From positions 3,534,001 through 3,598,000 of the forward strand of contig JAUKUA010000003.1 of assembly GCA_030549175.1 (NCBI GenBank): 64,000 nucleotides of DNA, given 5' to 3'. The position numbers were made by a program, and so were the translations under genes. Below are positions 1 to 11,223 of this stretch, in pieces; position 1 is the first letter of the stretch; every line of letters begins with the position of its first letter. Source of the stretch: Lasiosphaeris hirsuta. Lineage: Eukaryota > Ascomycota > Sordariomycetes > Sordariales > Lasiosphaeriaceae. The notes below the pieces were generated by a model, which was not told the origin of the DNA, ran no database searches, and saw only the letters and a list, made by a program, of their open reading frames with translations.

Positions 1-1141
1 GCTTTAACACTATCATTTGAGATAAAAAGTATTCATCAATGAGTTATTTGTGCAAATCTACCCCTATTGGGGAGAACATCGCCACTCAGGCCGCTTCGCT
101 GAAGGCTCGAGTCAAACTTGAGGTCCTGGACGCCTAGTAGTAACCAGTGCGAGCCCTCACGGAGCCTTACTACCACCAGTAATACTCGACCATAATATGG
201 CGGTAAGGAATGGTGTTTGTACCTGGGACGTGACGATGTCTGGGTGTGCGAGAAGATGGCAGTGCTTGAGATAAAAAATCCCGAGAGAGATAAGCTGGAG
301 AGAAAACTGCAGTCCATGATCACCGTGAATGCGGCACCGCCTGGCATATGCAGACAGAGTAAGGGCGGGATGATGTCACAGGGCTGAGAAAGACAAGTAA
401 GATCCACAAGACAGGTAGTGGAGAGTAAGAGAGGATCCCCGGGCTTCTTCAGGACGTGGTGAGGACCAGGCACCTTAACGGTATCACGCGTTACCTCAAC
501 CAATGACTTGGGCTGTCGGGATACGCATTCGCCTTACAGCCGGTCGAGGGCGATGACTCAACCTGAGATGCAAAGCATGCAATGTGAGTTTGTGGTCATG
601 GTCTTGAGTAAACTCGAAATACCGCCGGTGAACTTGAAGCTGTTCAACTTGATCTGTAACTTGGGCATGCCATCTTTCAAGTTCGACGCCGGCATATGGT
701 ATGAAGATGGGCAGATACAATTTCGAAAATAGGAAAAGAGGGTTCTTGAACGTCACATTCGCGAGGCAGCATCTTTGGTTTTGGTTTGGTCATGCATCGT
801 TTAATTCAGCGTCAGCAGGATGTAGTTGCCAGGGTATTCGCCATCTAGGCACGGAGCAGAGATGCTCGCTTGTCTGCTAGATAGTGAAACGCCCAGCACC
901 ATCACAGAGCCTGACCAGAGTTGGGTATTTTGTTCCTTCTTTCATCCCATGCAAGCTCGTCTCCATTGGTTGTGATCTCATTTATTGCATGAGGGCCCTA
1001 GCCAGGGAAACACAGTATGTTAGAGGGCCATTTCCCAACCCCCCTTCCGCGCAAATATGAAGTTTGTTGCCCTGAACCACCACGCCAATCTAGAGTGAAA
1101 AACGCATAAAGGACAGAGGGATGTGCAGTTGGCTACTGCCT
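1..1141. other. intergenic, no supported gene
   Basis: Open frames on both strands overlap each other here and none shows a recognisable domain, splice structure or family motif. The right end carries the 3' flank of the ribosomal protein gene. I see no RNA gene or repeat. Confidence 0.5.
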
Positions 1142-2255
1142 TTAGTAGCCGAAGGCCTCGAGGGCCTGCACCGTCTTCGTGTCGACCTTTGCGCCCTTCT
1201 TCGCCTCGGAAAGCTGTCTTGCGGCCAGCTTCTTGCGCTCGTAGTAGGCAGCACCCTTTGCCTTGCGTCTCTCCTCAAGTCTATCATCACGTTAGCAATT
1301 GTCCACCAGCTTGCTCGCCAGCGCGAGTCCTTGCAAACCCAGAACTTGACGCACCTCGCAACCACATCCTGGTACTTCCAGCCAACCTCGTGGCTCAGCC
1401 GGCCAACAGTGCAGTACTTGCGGCCGGGCTGGAGTCTAAGGACACGCAGAGCCTGGGGAACAACCATCTTCTTCTTCTTGTCGTACGGGGGAGGGACACC
1501 CTCGAAGACCTTGAGTCTCTCGAGAGCGGCGGCACCGCGGGCGGTCTTGTGGGGGATCATGCCACGAACAGCCTTGTAGAAGATGCGCGACGGGGCGCGG
1601 AAGTGGAAGGGGCCTAGGAGTAGTCAGCACAATCTGACCGGGAATCGGAGATCTGTGTAGATGTTGGACTCACCACCACGGGTCGGGTTGTAGCGGGTCA
1701 TCTTGCGGAGGTAGCTGTGATACTTGACTGTACCCAATTGTCAGCCAGATCGGTTCGACAAAACCCTCGTCCTAACGGCGCAGCATTGGCAGTCGGTAAG
1801 TCCTCCTCTTCAATCGAGCCTGGTCCTCGACCGCTCCTTGCTGCTGCCATTCCATGACTGGTCGGATATCGGGGTAGAACGTACGCTTCGCGCGGAAGAA
1901 TTCGCCGGAGATGTTGAGAGCTTCGCAGCGGACGACGACAATCTTCTGGCCGTTGAGGAGCTGCTTGGCGACGATGCTGGCAAGGCGGCCAAGGAGATGG
2001 CCCTTGCCATCGATGACAACCTGATCACACCAGTTGTTAGCAACTCATCTGTCTCCCAATCCTTGTGGTCTTGAGGTATGCCGCCGCACCCGAATACTCG
2101 AGCCATCCGCCACCCGCCATCGCGTTGTGCGTTGCAAGCGGCGGCCGGCCAGTATGCCGCGATCGGTGCGTGTGCGATGCGTGCGGGTGTGCGTGTGTGT
2201 GAAGATTGATCTGGGTGGGCGGGGGAATACATACGACTTGCTCGAACGACGACAT
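1142..2255 (-). CDS. RPL16: 60S ribosomal protein L16 (uL13/L13A)
   Basis: This is the large-subunit ribosomal protein uL13, a structural component of cytosolic 60S subunits. Five exons on the minus strand join in frame: 2235-2255, 1885-2020, 1674-1727, 1355-1613 and 1142-1280, giving 202 residues, the usual length for eukaryotic uL13. The N-terminus [19 protein letters not shown] and the internal block [20 protein letters not shown] are diagnostic, and the C-terminus ends in LEAFGY. The first exon codes for only seven residues and is followed by a 214-nt intron, the longest in the gene, as is common in fungal ribosomal protein genes. All introns have GT-AG ends (for example GTATGT and GTACGT donors). 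The upstream minus-strand region (after 2255) should hold the promoter. Identity is known from family conservation; exon limits are my reading. Confidence 0.95.
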
Positions 2256-3223
2256 CTTTTCCGACGGTTGAGGAAGGAAAAGGAAACTATGAAAATAAAA
2301 TGATGGATCAGTCAGTCAAACTCCTGCTGATCGATGAGCAGCGAAGTCTGGCTGCGTCCTTACCCTCGCGATGGTTGATGGTCTTCGACTTTTTTGTGTG
2401 TGTCGAAAATTGGCCTTGTGCTAGAGGGTGGCACAAATGCGCTAACCTAGATTTGGTGAGGCGGTGGCCTGCAAGCGAGTGGGCAATTGCTGCCTCAGGC
2501 AGCTGGGGTAGGGTTAGACCTACGGAATGAAATCGGTGGGTTGGGCAGGTCGCCCGACCCCACCAAGCCTCCCCTCCCTACCCTCTCACCGACAACATGA
2601 CCTGCTTGCCTGGCTGATTGATACAGTCAAGATTTAACTGCCTCGCATCTTATCACATTTTTGTTATTTCTAAATGAGAGGCCTGGTATTCGACGTACAA
2701 ATCGGCTTCATTTGAACGGTGATTGCCACGAAAAGCCGCGAGTGGTACAGTGGTGCACGTGTCAGTTTTTGTCAGGGTGTTTGGGTATCATGAGCACCAG
2801 CTGAGGTTCGATTGAAGGACATACAGCTCGCCATCGGTGCCGAGTCATTCTCACAGACACTTACTGGTCCCTTGAAGCTTGGGGAACTGTTTTTATGAGC
2901 AGTGAGTTTGCGAATATCTTGTTGGAGATATCTCATCTACATCGAGCCAAACAAGCGCTTGCCACGATGCCCGATATGTCCTTTGGCTGCAATAAGCAAG
3001 TCGGAAACCCCTTGCAACCTCGAATAGAAGAACCCTGTGGTGTGATGCGCTAAAAGTATCAACAACACCAAATCTTACTCCCCCTTGGAATCATGTGTGT
3101 CATGGAAAGCGCCTCCCAAAACTGACACAACACCACTGGATTGTTGACCATTATGATCAGAATTAAGAAATTAACTAGGGTAGTAAGTGCATGCTTGCTC
3201 CCTGGCAATCCCCATTTGTTGCT
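2256..3223. other. intergenic, RPL16 upstream region
   Basis: This stretch separates the RPL16 start from the 3' end of the BAG-domain gene. It must contain the RPL16 promoter. I see no further gene and no clear regulatory motif that I could defend. Confidence 0.4.
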
Positions 3224-4477
3224 TTAGGCCTTGAGTTTCTCGTCAAGACTCTTTAGAACATCTTGAACCTCTCGAACCAGCTCCTTTCTTCTCGCACGCG
3301 CACCCTCTTCTCCACCGGTATCGACCTCATCCAGCTTCAAGATAACCTGTTGCATGACTGTTTCGGATATTTTCCGGTGCTCATCTTCCCTCTTCTTAGG
3401 CTCCGAAGGTGGGTTTGTCAGGTACTGCACACAAATGGGGAGCAGTTTCGCTCTAAAGTGTGCTGAGATGCTGTTGATCTTTTCGATAGGCCCGCCGGGG
3501 ACGGCAGCGGCAGCGCTGGCTCCCGAGATGGCCGACAGCGACGACGGTGATTGGGTCCGGACTCGTGATGTACCTCTTCTCCCAGGATCCGTGGGCACCT
3601 CTAGACCAAGACTAGAAGCGCTTGCACGGGGGCTCCGGTCATCCCGCATTCGTCCTCTCCCCTTGTTCCGCGACTTCTTTGGCGGATCATAATCTGGCTC
3701 ACGACCGACAATGACGATCTCCTCGCTGCTATCGCTGGCGCTCCCAGAACCTGGCTCACCAAGAACCACCATGATCTCGCTGTTGTTCTTGACGTTGTAA
3801 TCCCGAATAGGCACTTGAGACTCCTTCAGCTGGTGACCCTTGTAGTACAGGCGTATCCCTTTGGCTTGGCGATCCGAGAGATCCATAATTATCTTGACCC
3901 GCTCCTTCACATCATCAACAAAAAGCTTCCCATCCCCAATCGAGTACGCTGGGAAGTGCTCAGGATAGGTGATACCGCGGTGCTTGATCAATACTACATC
4001 GTCCTCGGGTCTGCGATGGTCGAAGACGGGAGCGGGCTCATGCGAGTGGTGGCCGTACGACTGTGGGGCGGAGTATGTGTGGTTCTCGAGATCCTCTGAC
4101 GTGATGTAGCTGAAGTCATCGTCGGACACGGCGGGAATGCCGTCCTGTGCGGCTGTCGAGTTGAAGGGGGACAGACCGGGGCGGGCCGACCAGCCATATC
4201 GTGACATTTTTGCTCCCTTGCCTTGCTGAGCCTTGCTCTTTGTGTTATTTCGCGCTGTGACGGCGGGGATGACTGCGAGAAAGAGGATGGCTCCAGCGGC
4301 AGAGTAGAGCGCGGTGGGCGAATATCCTGTGACGGATTGGAGATATTCCGTTACACCAGACAGGTGGTCCAGGCCACTGTCTAGGTAGGTTTGCACAGGC
4401 GCAGGAATCTTGAAGAGTGACGTGATGTTGGCTAGATTGGCACCGCGCGACGCCAACACTCCTAGACTTGAAGCCAC
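3224..4477 (-). CDS. membrane-anchored ubiquitin-like/BAG domain Hsp70 co-chaperone
   Basis: BAG-domain proteins bind the Hsp70 ATPase domain and act as nucleotide exchange factors; fungal members such as yeast Snl1 and S. pombe Bag101 are membrane-anchored. The frame gives 417 residues in one exon. In order: a hydrophobic helix near 60-75 (ALYSAAGAILFLAVIPAV), a basic stretch, a ubiquitin-like domain about 177-240 containing RLYYKGHQLKESQVP, a Ser-rich basic linker, and a C-terminal BAG helix bundle about 330-415 ending in DVLKSLDEKLKA. The start is unsettled: the frame at 4477 begins with GTG, the first ATG is at 4207 (MSRYGWSARPG) and lies after the membrane helix, and an in-frame TAA stands near 4570. 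So either an upstream exon supplies the ATG, or a near-cognate start makes an anchored form and the ATG makes a soluble form of about 327 residues. Confidence 0.85.
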   Translation of the reverse strand: MASSLGVLASRGANLANITSLFKIPAPVQTYLDSGLDHLSGVTEYLQSVTGYSPTALYSAAGAILFLAVIPAVTARNNTKSKAQQGKGAKMSRYGWSARPGLSPFNSTAAQDGIPAVSDDDFSYITSEDLENHTYSAPQSYGHHSHEPAPVFDHRRPEDDVVLIKHRGITYPEHFPAYSIGDGKLFVDDVKERVKIIMDLSDRQAKGIRLYYKGHQLKESQVPIRDYNVKNNSEIMVVLGEPGSGSASDSSEEIVIVGREPDYDPPKKSRNKGRGRMRDDRSPRASASSLGLEVPTDPGRRGTSRVRTQSPSSLSAISGASAAAAVPGGPIEKINSISAHFRAKLLPICVQYLTNPPSEPKKREDEHRKISETVMQQVILKLDEVDTGGEEGARARRKELVREVQDVLKSLDEKLKA

Positions 4478-6653
4478 CTTGACGGTTGTGGGTGGTCCTA
4501 CGACAGTAGGCCGTCGACCTGCTGGGTAGGAGAGGAATGGGAAGAGAGAGGGGCCCTGGGGACGGGGTTATATTGCCAAAGGCTGTTGCTGTTGCTGGTA
4601 CGATGGAGGCAGTGGCAGATGGGATTGTGTCGTTGGCTCTGCGGACGCATGCATCGGTCGCAGCTGAAGGGGTTGCTAGGCCAATGGCGGAATCGAGGTG
4701 CTATCGTGGCCTCTTGTGGATTGCAGGCGCTCCCGCACACGAATTCCAAGACGGGCAAGGAAATGGCGATTTGTTGACGGTGATCACCGCCTTACTTGCG
4801 CAGGCTGCTGAGGGGTGAGGTGGTGGAGGGTGTCTGCCGTGTCAAGATCGTGGGTGGGTGGCGGTCGTCTCCAGCGATCGAGGCTGCAGCAAGGGTTCCC
4901 GAATTTTCAGAGGGAACTGCCGCCAAGTCTCCCCAACAGCGGAGACCCCGGGGCGGGTGCGATGAGAAGTGACTAGGCTGCCAAAACCCAAGTCCGCTGC
5001 TAACCTTGCCTGGGGGCGTGGGTGCAGGTGAAGAGCATTACATTCGCATTGTGCACTTTTCCCTCAATCTGCTGCTTTTCTGCTGCCGTCCGCTGCGCTC
5101 AACCTCTGCCGTTTCCCGCACACCGACTATTGTCTTCAAATTCCACTTACTACTAGTCTGATCTATTGGCGTGGCATACTCGCGACACAGCAGACGACAA
5201 GACCCAACACCCAACTTAGGTAAAGGTCAGGCAGGCGAATGCAGGCAGCCGGTGGCTCACGGAGCGCGGGGGACCTCTGAGTTCAGCGAGGCGACGATAA
5301 CTAGGCCGCGTCCGTCAATCACATTCTGCATTTACTCGTTTCATGGCTTAGCTGCACCACATCCTCCTTTCCTATGTTTGACCGCATGCCAGCATCACGA
5401 ACTGCTGCTCGTCCAAAGTACGACATCCAGCGTGAGATCATCGTTGGTATAGAGCCGCTCAGCCGCTATGTTCAGCCGACTGGTTGAGAGACTACCACGC
5501 GACTGGGAGGCGAGTGATCATCTCGCCCGGCTCCTGCACTCTGCCAGGTTGATTCAACCCGCCAGTCTCGACCTGATCTTGGGCAAATTGGGGCTCACGT
5601 AGAGAAACATGAGGTCATGGCACAGCAGACCAGCCTTGCAGCACCCTTCGATAGCCGAGCGAGCTAGCGATTGGCTGACACGCAGTATTGTGAATGGCTT
5701 CATTTTCGTCCATTGCACAGCTCCTGTCACATGATTGATGGTCTCGGTTGTAAGTTAATCATTGCAATATTTATTCTCGAGATGATGGATTTGATGATGC
5801 GTTTTGGAACAGCACCTAACCTGGGCGTTGCGTTCTCCATGACACATAGTGGCACTCGTTGGGTGCTTACACTTAGAAGGCCACCCCGCCTTTTAGTGCC
5901 TCTTCCTTTGATCATTTCCACCAGTCATGACTTCACCCGTCAAATGATGCTGTACCGCGCACTGGATGGGACTCGAGGTGCCAAAGCATACTGACCCTTT
6001 TCATTATCTTATACATAGCGTGTATCGGGGCTCCATGATAAAGTAGCCGCGGAGAAATCTCTCTCTGCCCAATCAGTAATCACGATATGAATGTGACCTG
6101 CTGCTACAAGGATTATGTGAGTAGGGCGTCTTGCGTCATCGGTGTCTGGCCGAAATCCGAGAAAGGAAACGTGGGATCCCACATCCACGGCAGAGGCTGG
6201 ATGGATGGAGCTGCATTTCCATTTTCCATTCGGAGAACCCTGAACCCACGACCTTGACCTGCGTCAGCCTGCTACTTGTAACCATTGCTTCGGTAATCAA
6301 ACTTTGTTGCTAAAGGGTCCTCAAAGAAGATTCCACAGCAGCTTTTGATTGGACATTTGTAATTTTGCTCGCTTGCTTTCAGAGTCTTCGTGGTTCCGAT
6401 CCTGATCGCGTCCCGAGTCTGATTCGCAACCCGCCGAGGTACCAGCAGTATCCGAGTCGGCATTCCTCCATCTTGATCCCGTCCCCGCGCCGAGCAAACC
6501 AGTTGACAAATTCACCTTGCATGTCGCCATCCATTCAGTGCCGCACCTCCCAATAACCCCATTTGCGCTGTTAGCGCAAATACTTAAAAAGTCTTCCACC
6601 CCTCCATCACCAGCTGCTCGGTTTTCTAGGAAACCAGCACCAACAACTATTCC
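4478..6653. other. intergenic, divergent promoter region
   Basis: This region lies between the divergently transcribed BAG and glutaredoxin genes. It probably holds both promoters and possibly a 5' exon of the BAG gene; candidate acceptor CCTACCCAG and donor GTAAGG exist on the minus strand near 4530 and 4795. The short open frames here show no family signal. Confidence 0.4.
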
Positions 6654-7160
6654 ATGTCCTTCATCTTTCGCAGATTCTTCTCAAGCACTTCACCAGCCAT
6701 GAGCGACGCCGCCCAATTGAAAGTTCAGCAGTTGATTGACGACAATGCTGTCGGTATGTAAAACCTTTTTCTCCAACTTTCCTACAGCCCCTTTCCCCAG
6801 CCCTGCCGCCCTAACTTTGTCACATGTACCTGGTGTGATCCCGGAGACACGGCCTTGTAACGTGGCTAACATAAACCTTGTTCAGTTGTCTTCAGCAAGT
6901 CCTACTGCCCCTACTGCAACAACTCAAAGCGCCTCCTCGATAGCTTCGATGCCAAGTATGCCTCGTACGAGCTGAATCAGGAGAGCGATGGCGCTGCACT
7001 CCAGGAGGCACTTCTCAAGATCACCGGCCAGCGCACCGTCCCCAACATTTTCATCGGCAAGAAGCATATCGGAGGCAACTCGGACTTTGAGGCTGTGGTG
7101 AAGAGCGGCAAGGACGGCAAGAAGATTGAGGAGCTCCTCCGGGAGGCCGGTGCCATTTGA
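6654..7160 (+). CDS. dithiol glutaredoxin
   Basis: Class I glutaredoxin, a glutathione-dependent disulfide reductase. Two exons, 6654-6753 and 6886-7160, joined at GTATGT..TTCAG, give 124 residues. The active site CPYC is at about residues 41-44 in SKSYCPYCNNSKRLL; the glutathione-binding TVPNIFIG and GG motifs follow, as expected for the family. The first ATG gives an N-terminus with three arginine/serine-rich segments (MSFIFRRFFSSTSP) that resembles a short mitochondrial presequence. A second in-frame ATG at 6699 would give a 109-residue cytosolic protein starting MSDAAQLKVQQL. One gene may therefore serve both compartments, as described for yeast GRX2; that is inference here. The gene converges on the AIM18-type gene, leaving 247 bp between stop codons. 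Confidence 0.93.
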
Positions 7161-7407
7161 AAAGTGTCAACTGCTAGTTACCCGAAATATGCTTTACGGG
7201 AATAGCGTGGATTACGCACAACTTGTTGGCATGGATGGCGTTATGTGTTGTCTTGTTATAATAGCAATGGAAAGTACTTCCCCATCATAGAATTGAACTT
7301 GTTCTTTTAAGGCGGAGTGATGTGCCGGGCGTTGCCCCCTTTTTGGTATATTATACATCTACATATCACACACCCCATCCAGATGACAGGCTCCCCATGT
7401 GTGTGTG

Positions 7408-8589
7408 TTATACAACCTGCGTAGCGACGGTGCCGACCGGTCTCTCGACAAACTCCATGATCCCCTCAACAATACTCTTGCGCGCCGGTTCGCTCGCAAC
7501 CTTGCTGCCCGCGAGGTAGTTCAACCACAGCGCACGTGAGACCCTCTCATCCTCAACAACGCCAATCAATTGCCTGCCGGCGGGTCGGCCCTCCTTTTTG
7601 CTGCCCCCGTCGTCATATGCAATGCTCAGCACCCCGCGCCCGTCGCGCAGGAGCAGCAGTTCCTTGCGCTTAGGCACGCTCCCGCGGCTGAAAATGCCAC
7701 GGAACTGCCGCATGGCCTCGCCGAACGCCTCGTCGTCCGCCTCCGTGCCGCGCCTGGTGGCCGAGGCTTTGGATGAAAGCACAGGTGCTCGCGCCTGGAT
7801 AGCGCGTACGAAACCATCGCGCAGGTGGTGGAAGTCAGTGTCGCGTACTGGCACCACACGGAACACGGAGCGGGCGGGGATGCCGCTGGTTAGGAGGGCA
7901 TCCCATGTCACTTCGCCCTCGACCGGATCAAGAAGGGCATTCCGCAGCTCGTCCCGCTCGCCAGCGACGAGGGCTGTAGCGATCGGGTTGATCTTTTTGG
8001 TAAGGACGTTTTGGAAGGTGGCGATGTCGGCCGTCGCAATGTAGTAGCCGACGACGTAGACTTGGATCCCGACGAAAGTGACTGTGCGGGTACCGAGACC
8101 GACTAGCGTATATTCTGTATTGCCCTCGGTCAGGGCCGTCGAGGGTGTAGGTGGCGTGGAGGAAGAAGTGTAAGACGGGATGTCGATGGTGCGCGGGAAC
8201 ATTGGGACTGTGCTGTTGCCCGTGGGCACCAGCTCGTGGCCGTCCCCATCACGTACTACGACCTTGCGATCGGCGGCGTCGGCTTGCGAGAGCGGGTCTG
8301 TTGATGGGAGACTCGAGTCGAGCTGGACGGGCTTGGTAAGCTCCTGTTGAAGTCTGTAGGCCGTGTAGGCGAACGAGGTAATGCCGGCGATCGTCCCTGA
8401 CCAGAGAAATACGCGCCGGTTGCGCTCATACTCCTTTGATTTCTTTGCTAGTTCGCGGACATTCAGACCCTCGACAGCGCGGTGTGACGGTCTCTCGGGG
8501 CGGATCGAGAGGAATGTTCGGCGTGTGAAACGGGCTGGGCCGCCCCTGACGACCCGGGGAAGCTGCCGGAAAGCTGGTTGTTGAAGCAT
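7408..8589 (-). CDS. AIM18: AIM18/AIM46-type mitochondrial protein with chalcone isomerase-like domain
   Basis: Single exon, 393 residues, ATG at 8587-8589. The N-terminus is Arg-rich with few acidic residues (RQLPRVVRGGPARFTRRTF), consistent with a mitochondrial presequence, and is followed by a possible membrane helix around 60-80 (WSGTIAGITSFAYTAYRL). The segment TLVGLGTRTVTFVGIQVYVVG starts the chalcone isomerase-like fold that characterises the AIM18/AIM46 family of yeast. These fungal proteins are not known to be active chalcone isomerases; their inner-membrane or matrix role is poorly defined. No introns are needed. Family assignment is from memory of the conserved core and is fairly secure; choice of AIM18 rather than AIM46 is arbitrary, since the two are paralogues in yeast. 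Confidence 0.85.
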   Translation of the reverse strand: MLQQPAFRQLPRVVRGGPARFTRRTFLSIRPERPSHRAVEGLNVRELAKKSKEYERNRRVFLWSGTIAGITSFAYTAYRLQQELTKPVQLDSSLPSTDPLSQADAADRKVVVRDGDGHELVPTGNSTVPMFPRTIDIPSYTSSSTPPTPSTALTEGNTEYTLVGLGTRTVTFVGIQVYVVGYYIATADIATFQNVLTKKINPIATALVAGERDELRNALLDPVEGEVTWDALLTSGIPARSVFRVVPVRDTDFHHLRDGFVRAIQARAPVLSSKASATRRGTEADDEAFGEAMRQFRGIFSRGSVPKRKELLLLRDGRGVLSIAYDDGGSKKEGRPAGRQLIGVVEDERVSRALWLNYLAGSKVASEPARKSIVEGIMEFVERPVGTVATQVV

Positions 8590-11223
8590 CGCGGAGGTGT
8601 TTTATTTATTTATTCGATCAATGACATCGCCCTTCTGCAATCTCCGGTGGTTCTCTCAATTGGTTTGTGTCGGGGTGCCTGATTCCGTCCGCGGAAGCCG
8701 ATGCAAAATACCAATTGTGCTGCAAGGCATTCAGTTTGGCATCATCCCAGGGCCGTCTTGTTTGTGCCTGTTCTTGGATTCGCCGTTTGTCAGCTCCGAC
8801 AGCCGTGGATTAGCCGGCAGCTAGCACGACTTATCTTCCACCAGCGGCAAGAACGCATCCCCGGTCCCCGATATCTTCTGTTTGGAGAACACAGGCCATT
8901 TTTCATGACAGTTCAAGTTCCTCTTCTCAGAAAACTGATGAACATATTTCCAATATAGGTTGTAGGTCCACACGAGTATGAGTGAGCTGTAACTCCTCTT
9001 ATTCGACCTCCTTGTTTACGCGGAAGAGTTTCTGCAAGTCGACCGTCTCCTTATCGCCCCGCCAGCGAAGCTATGAGGTCACAGCACAGCTCTGGGGTCG
9101 GGAAACGATAGCATCGAATTGCTGGAGGGGTCAGGTGAAGGGCACAGGGCTCAAGTCGAGACTTCGTCGTCCGACTTTGCTCGTCCACTAGCTGGAGAGT
9201 AGTTGTGCCTAAGCGCCGGACGCACACGTCATGATTGAATTACATTAGCCTCGCATGAGAGAGGTTGTTGAATTGTTGGATTGTTTTGGCTCTTGTCTGG
9301 CTTTATGAGACAGGTGCCGGGGTTTGTCCCCAGTGTTTGGCACTCTGGTGTTGAAGTTTTGGTTTGTATGCAGCGTAATCCGACGGAGGGTCCTGTTATG
9401 GCCGCTGTGGAGAGATTGAAGCAGCTACTGCATGCAGTCCTGCAGTGAGGGCGTTCGTCTTGGCCCAGCGCAGCCTGTGGCATGCGCAAGGACGCGCAAT
9501 CCTCAGGATCGGCCATGAGATTAGTCGACGTCTGATGCATCCGCAGTCCATGTGGATACCCTCAAGACAGGATCATCACATTTGTTCTTGACTCTCGCCC
9601 CAATGTGCTACCCCGGGAGCTAGGGATCTAGCCTGGCTTGCAGGCTGTTTTGCACTAGAACAGCTCTGCGGCATGCTGCTACCGCCATGTAGGGAGACCG
9701 GGGCTGGATGACCACGGAGTGTTGGATACCCGAGTAGCCGAAGCGATGTCATGGTCGGAGAATACCCAGTTGTCAAAGCGGACGCTGCTGCTGGAAGTCT
9801 GACCAGTTTGGGGCACTGAGGTGACAGACTTCGCTTGGATCTCTGTCAGTTATCCACTGTGCTCTCAACCTTCCGTTTAAGTAGCTCCCATAGCACATAG
9901 CTGAAGTTGACCGACACTGGCCGGGCACAGGAGCGAGTTGTGTGGCACAAGACTGGGCGCGGTGCTGCCAATGGTCACCAGGCTGGGTTAGATAGTCATG
10001 GGTGCGTTCGCCTCCCAAAAGGGCAAAAGCGCAAAAGCGCCTGACTGGGCTGAAGTTCGCCGTCGAGGTCGGTGCCAGCCATCGCAAGGCAGTCCGGCGA
10101 GCCAGACACATCGTGTTCCTGAAAAGGCAAGATCGAGGAGACCAAGTGCTGGGCGGTCGACTTGCCAACCCGTCCGGGCCCGGGCACACCTAGGAAGGGG
10201 CTGGGCCCTAGGGCCGACCGCCAAACTCGGGAGGCGGGAAGCGGGAGCCGTTGGGCGTCTAGGCGACAGGCGATGCGGACGCCGGTTGAGATGCCCAAGG
10301 GATTGCAGGTGGAGGGATGGGGGATGGGACCGCTCGATGTGATTGTTTCAGACCGCCTGCTGGGACTTAGCCTGTTAGTGGATTATCATCTCTCCTCTCG
10401 TTTTGGGCGAGTTGCTGGTGGTCCACTGCCGACCTCCTGCCTATTGTTTGGCCCGTGAATTCCACAGCCTGAGATCCCTTCCATCGCTGCGTACCTAGGC
10501 CCCATCAAACCTCCAGTGCTTCTAGGATCAACCGGCTTACTTCCAAGTGTCCGTCTCTTGCCCGCCTCGCCTGCCAGAAAAAAATTGGACTTTGAGCCCA
10601 ACAAAGAAACGGCCACTGGTTTTCATGCAAATAGGACCAACGTGACCAGCCGTGACCAGCGGCCCATTCCCTGCCCCACTCGCCCCGTCTCGGCCTGCTC
10701 CCAGCCAAGTTTCGGTCACTGCGTCCCAAGTCGCTAGGGGGGGGGGGGCAAGTGCTAAGTGGGAGGAGAAACAAATCACATCACAACAACTTAAGGCTTC
10801 GCCACAGGCCGTGGATTTCTCCCCTTCTACCGTCGCATCACCCATCACTCAACCACAGGCTGCCCATCGTCTGGAGGGCGCTTGTCGACCCCCAACGGCG
10901 ACATCGCTAGCAACTGGCATCACGATTGCGACAGCGAGGCGACCTACACACCCAGCGGCGACAGCGGGAGAGACTCCAGCCGCATCGCTGCCGTCCCAAC
11001 TTCCTTTCCCAGCCCTCGCCCGTCCCAAATACTAAGGCTATTTTGGGCTTGGACCACTCAGCCTTCCCCCCTGCCCTGCCGGTGACAATCGAGGTGACGG
11101 GTTTCGGCGCCAACCAACCCACTCCACCTTCGAGGAGCCCTCCCCCCTCATCATCACCATTTCCCCCGCCAACTTCCGCACCAAATCCGCCCTTTGCTGC
11201 CACAACCCCTCGTCGCAGCAATC
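8590..11223. other. intergenic, divergent promoter region
   Basis: This lies between the start of the AIM18-type gene and the start of the GRR1-like gene. It should hold both promoters and probably a long GRR1 leader, since pyrimidine-rich CT tracts precede the ATG at 11224. A run of 12 G residues is at 10737-10748. The overlapping open frames at about 9.8-11.2 kb occur on both strands without family signal. Confidence 0.4.

Noticed and set aside
36..756. Minus-strand frames of 155 and 86 codons near the left edge
   Set aside because: They overlap other frames, have unbiased composition and show no domain or splice structure.
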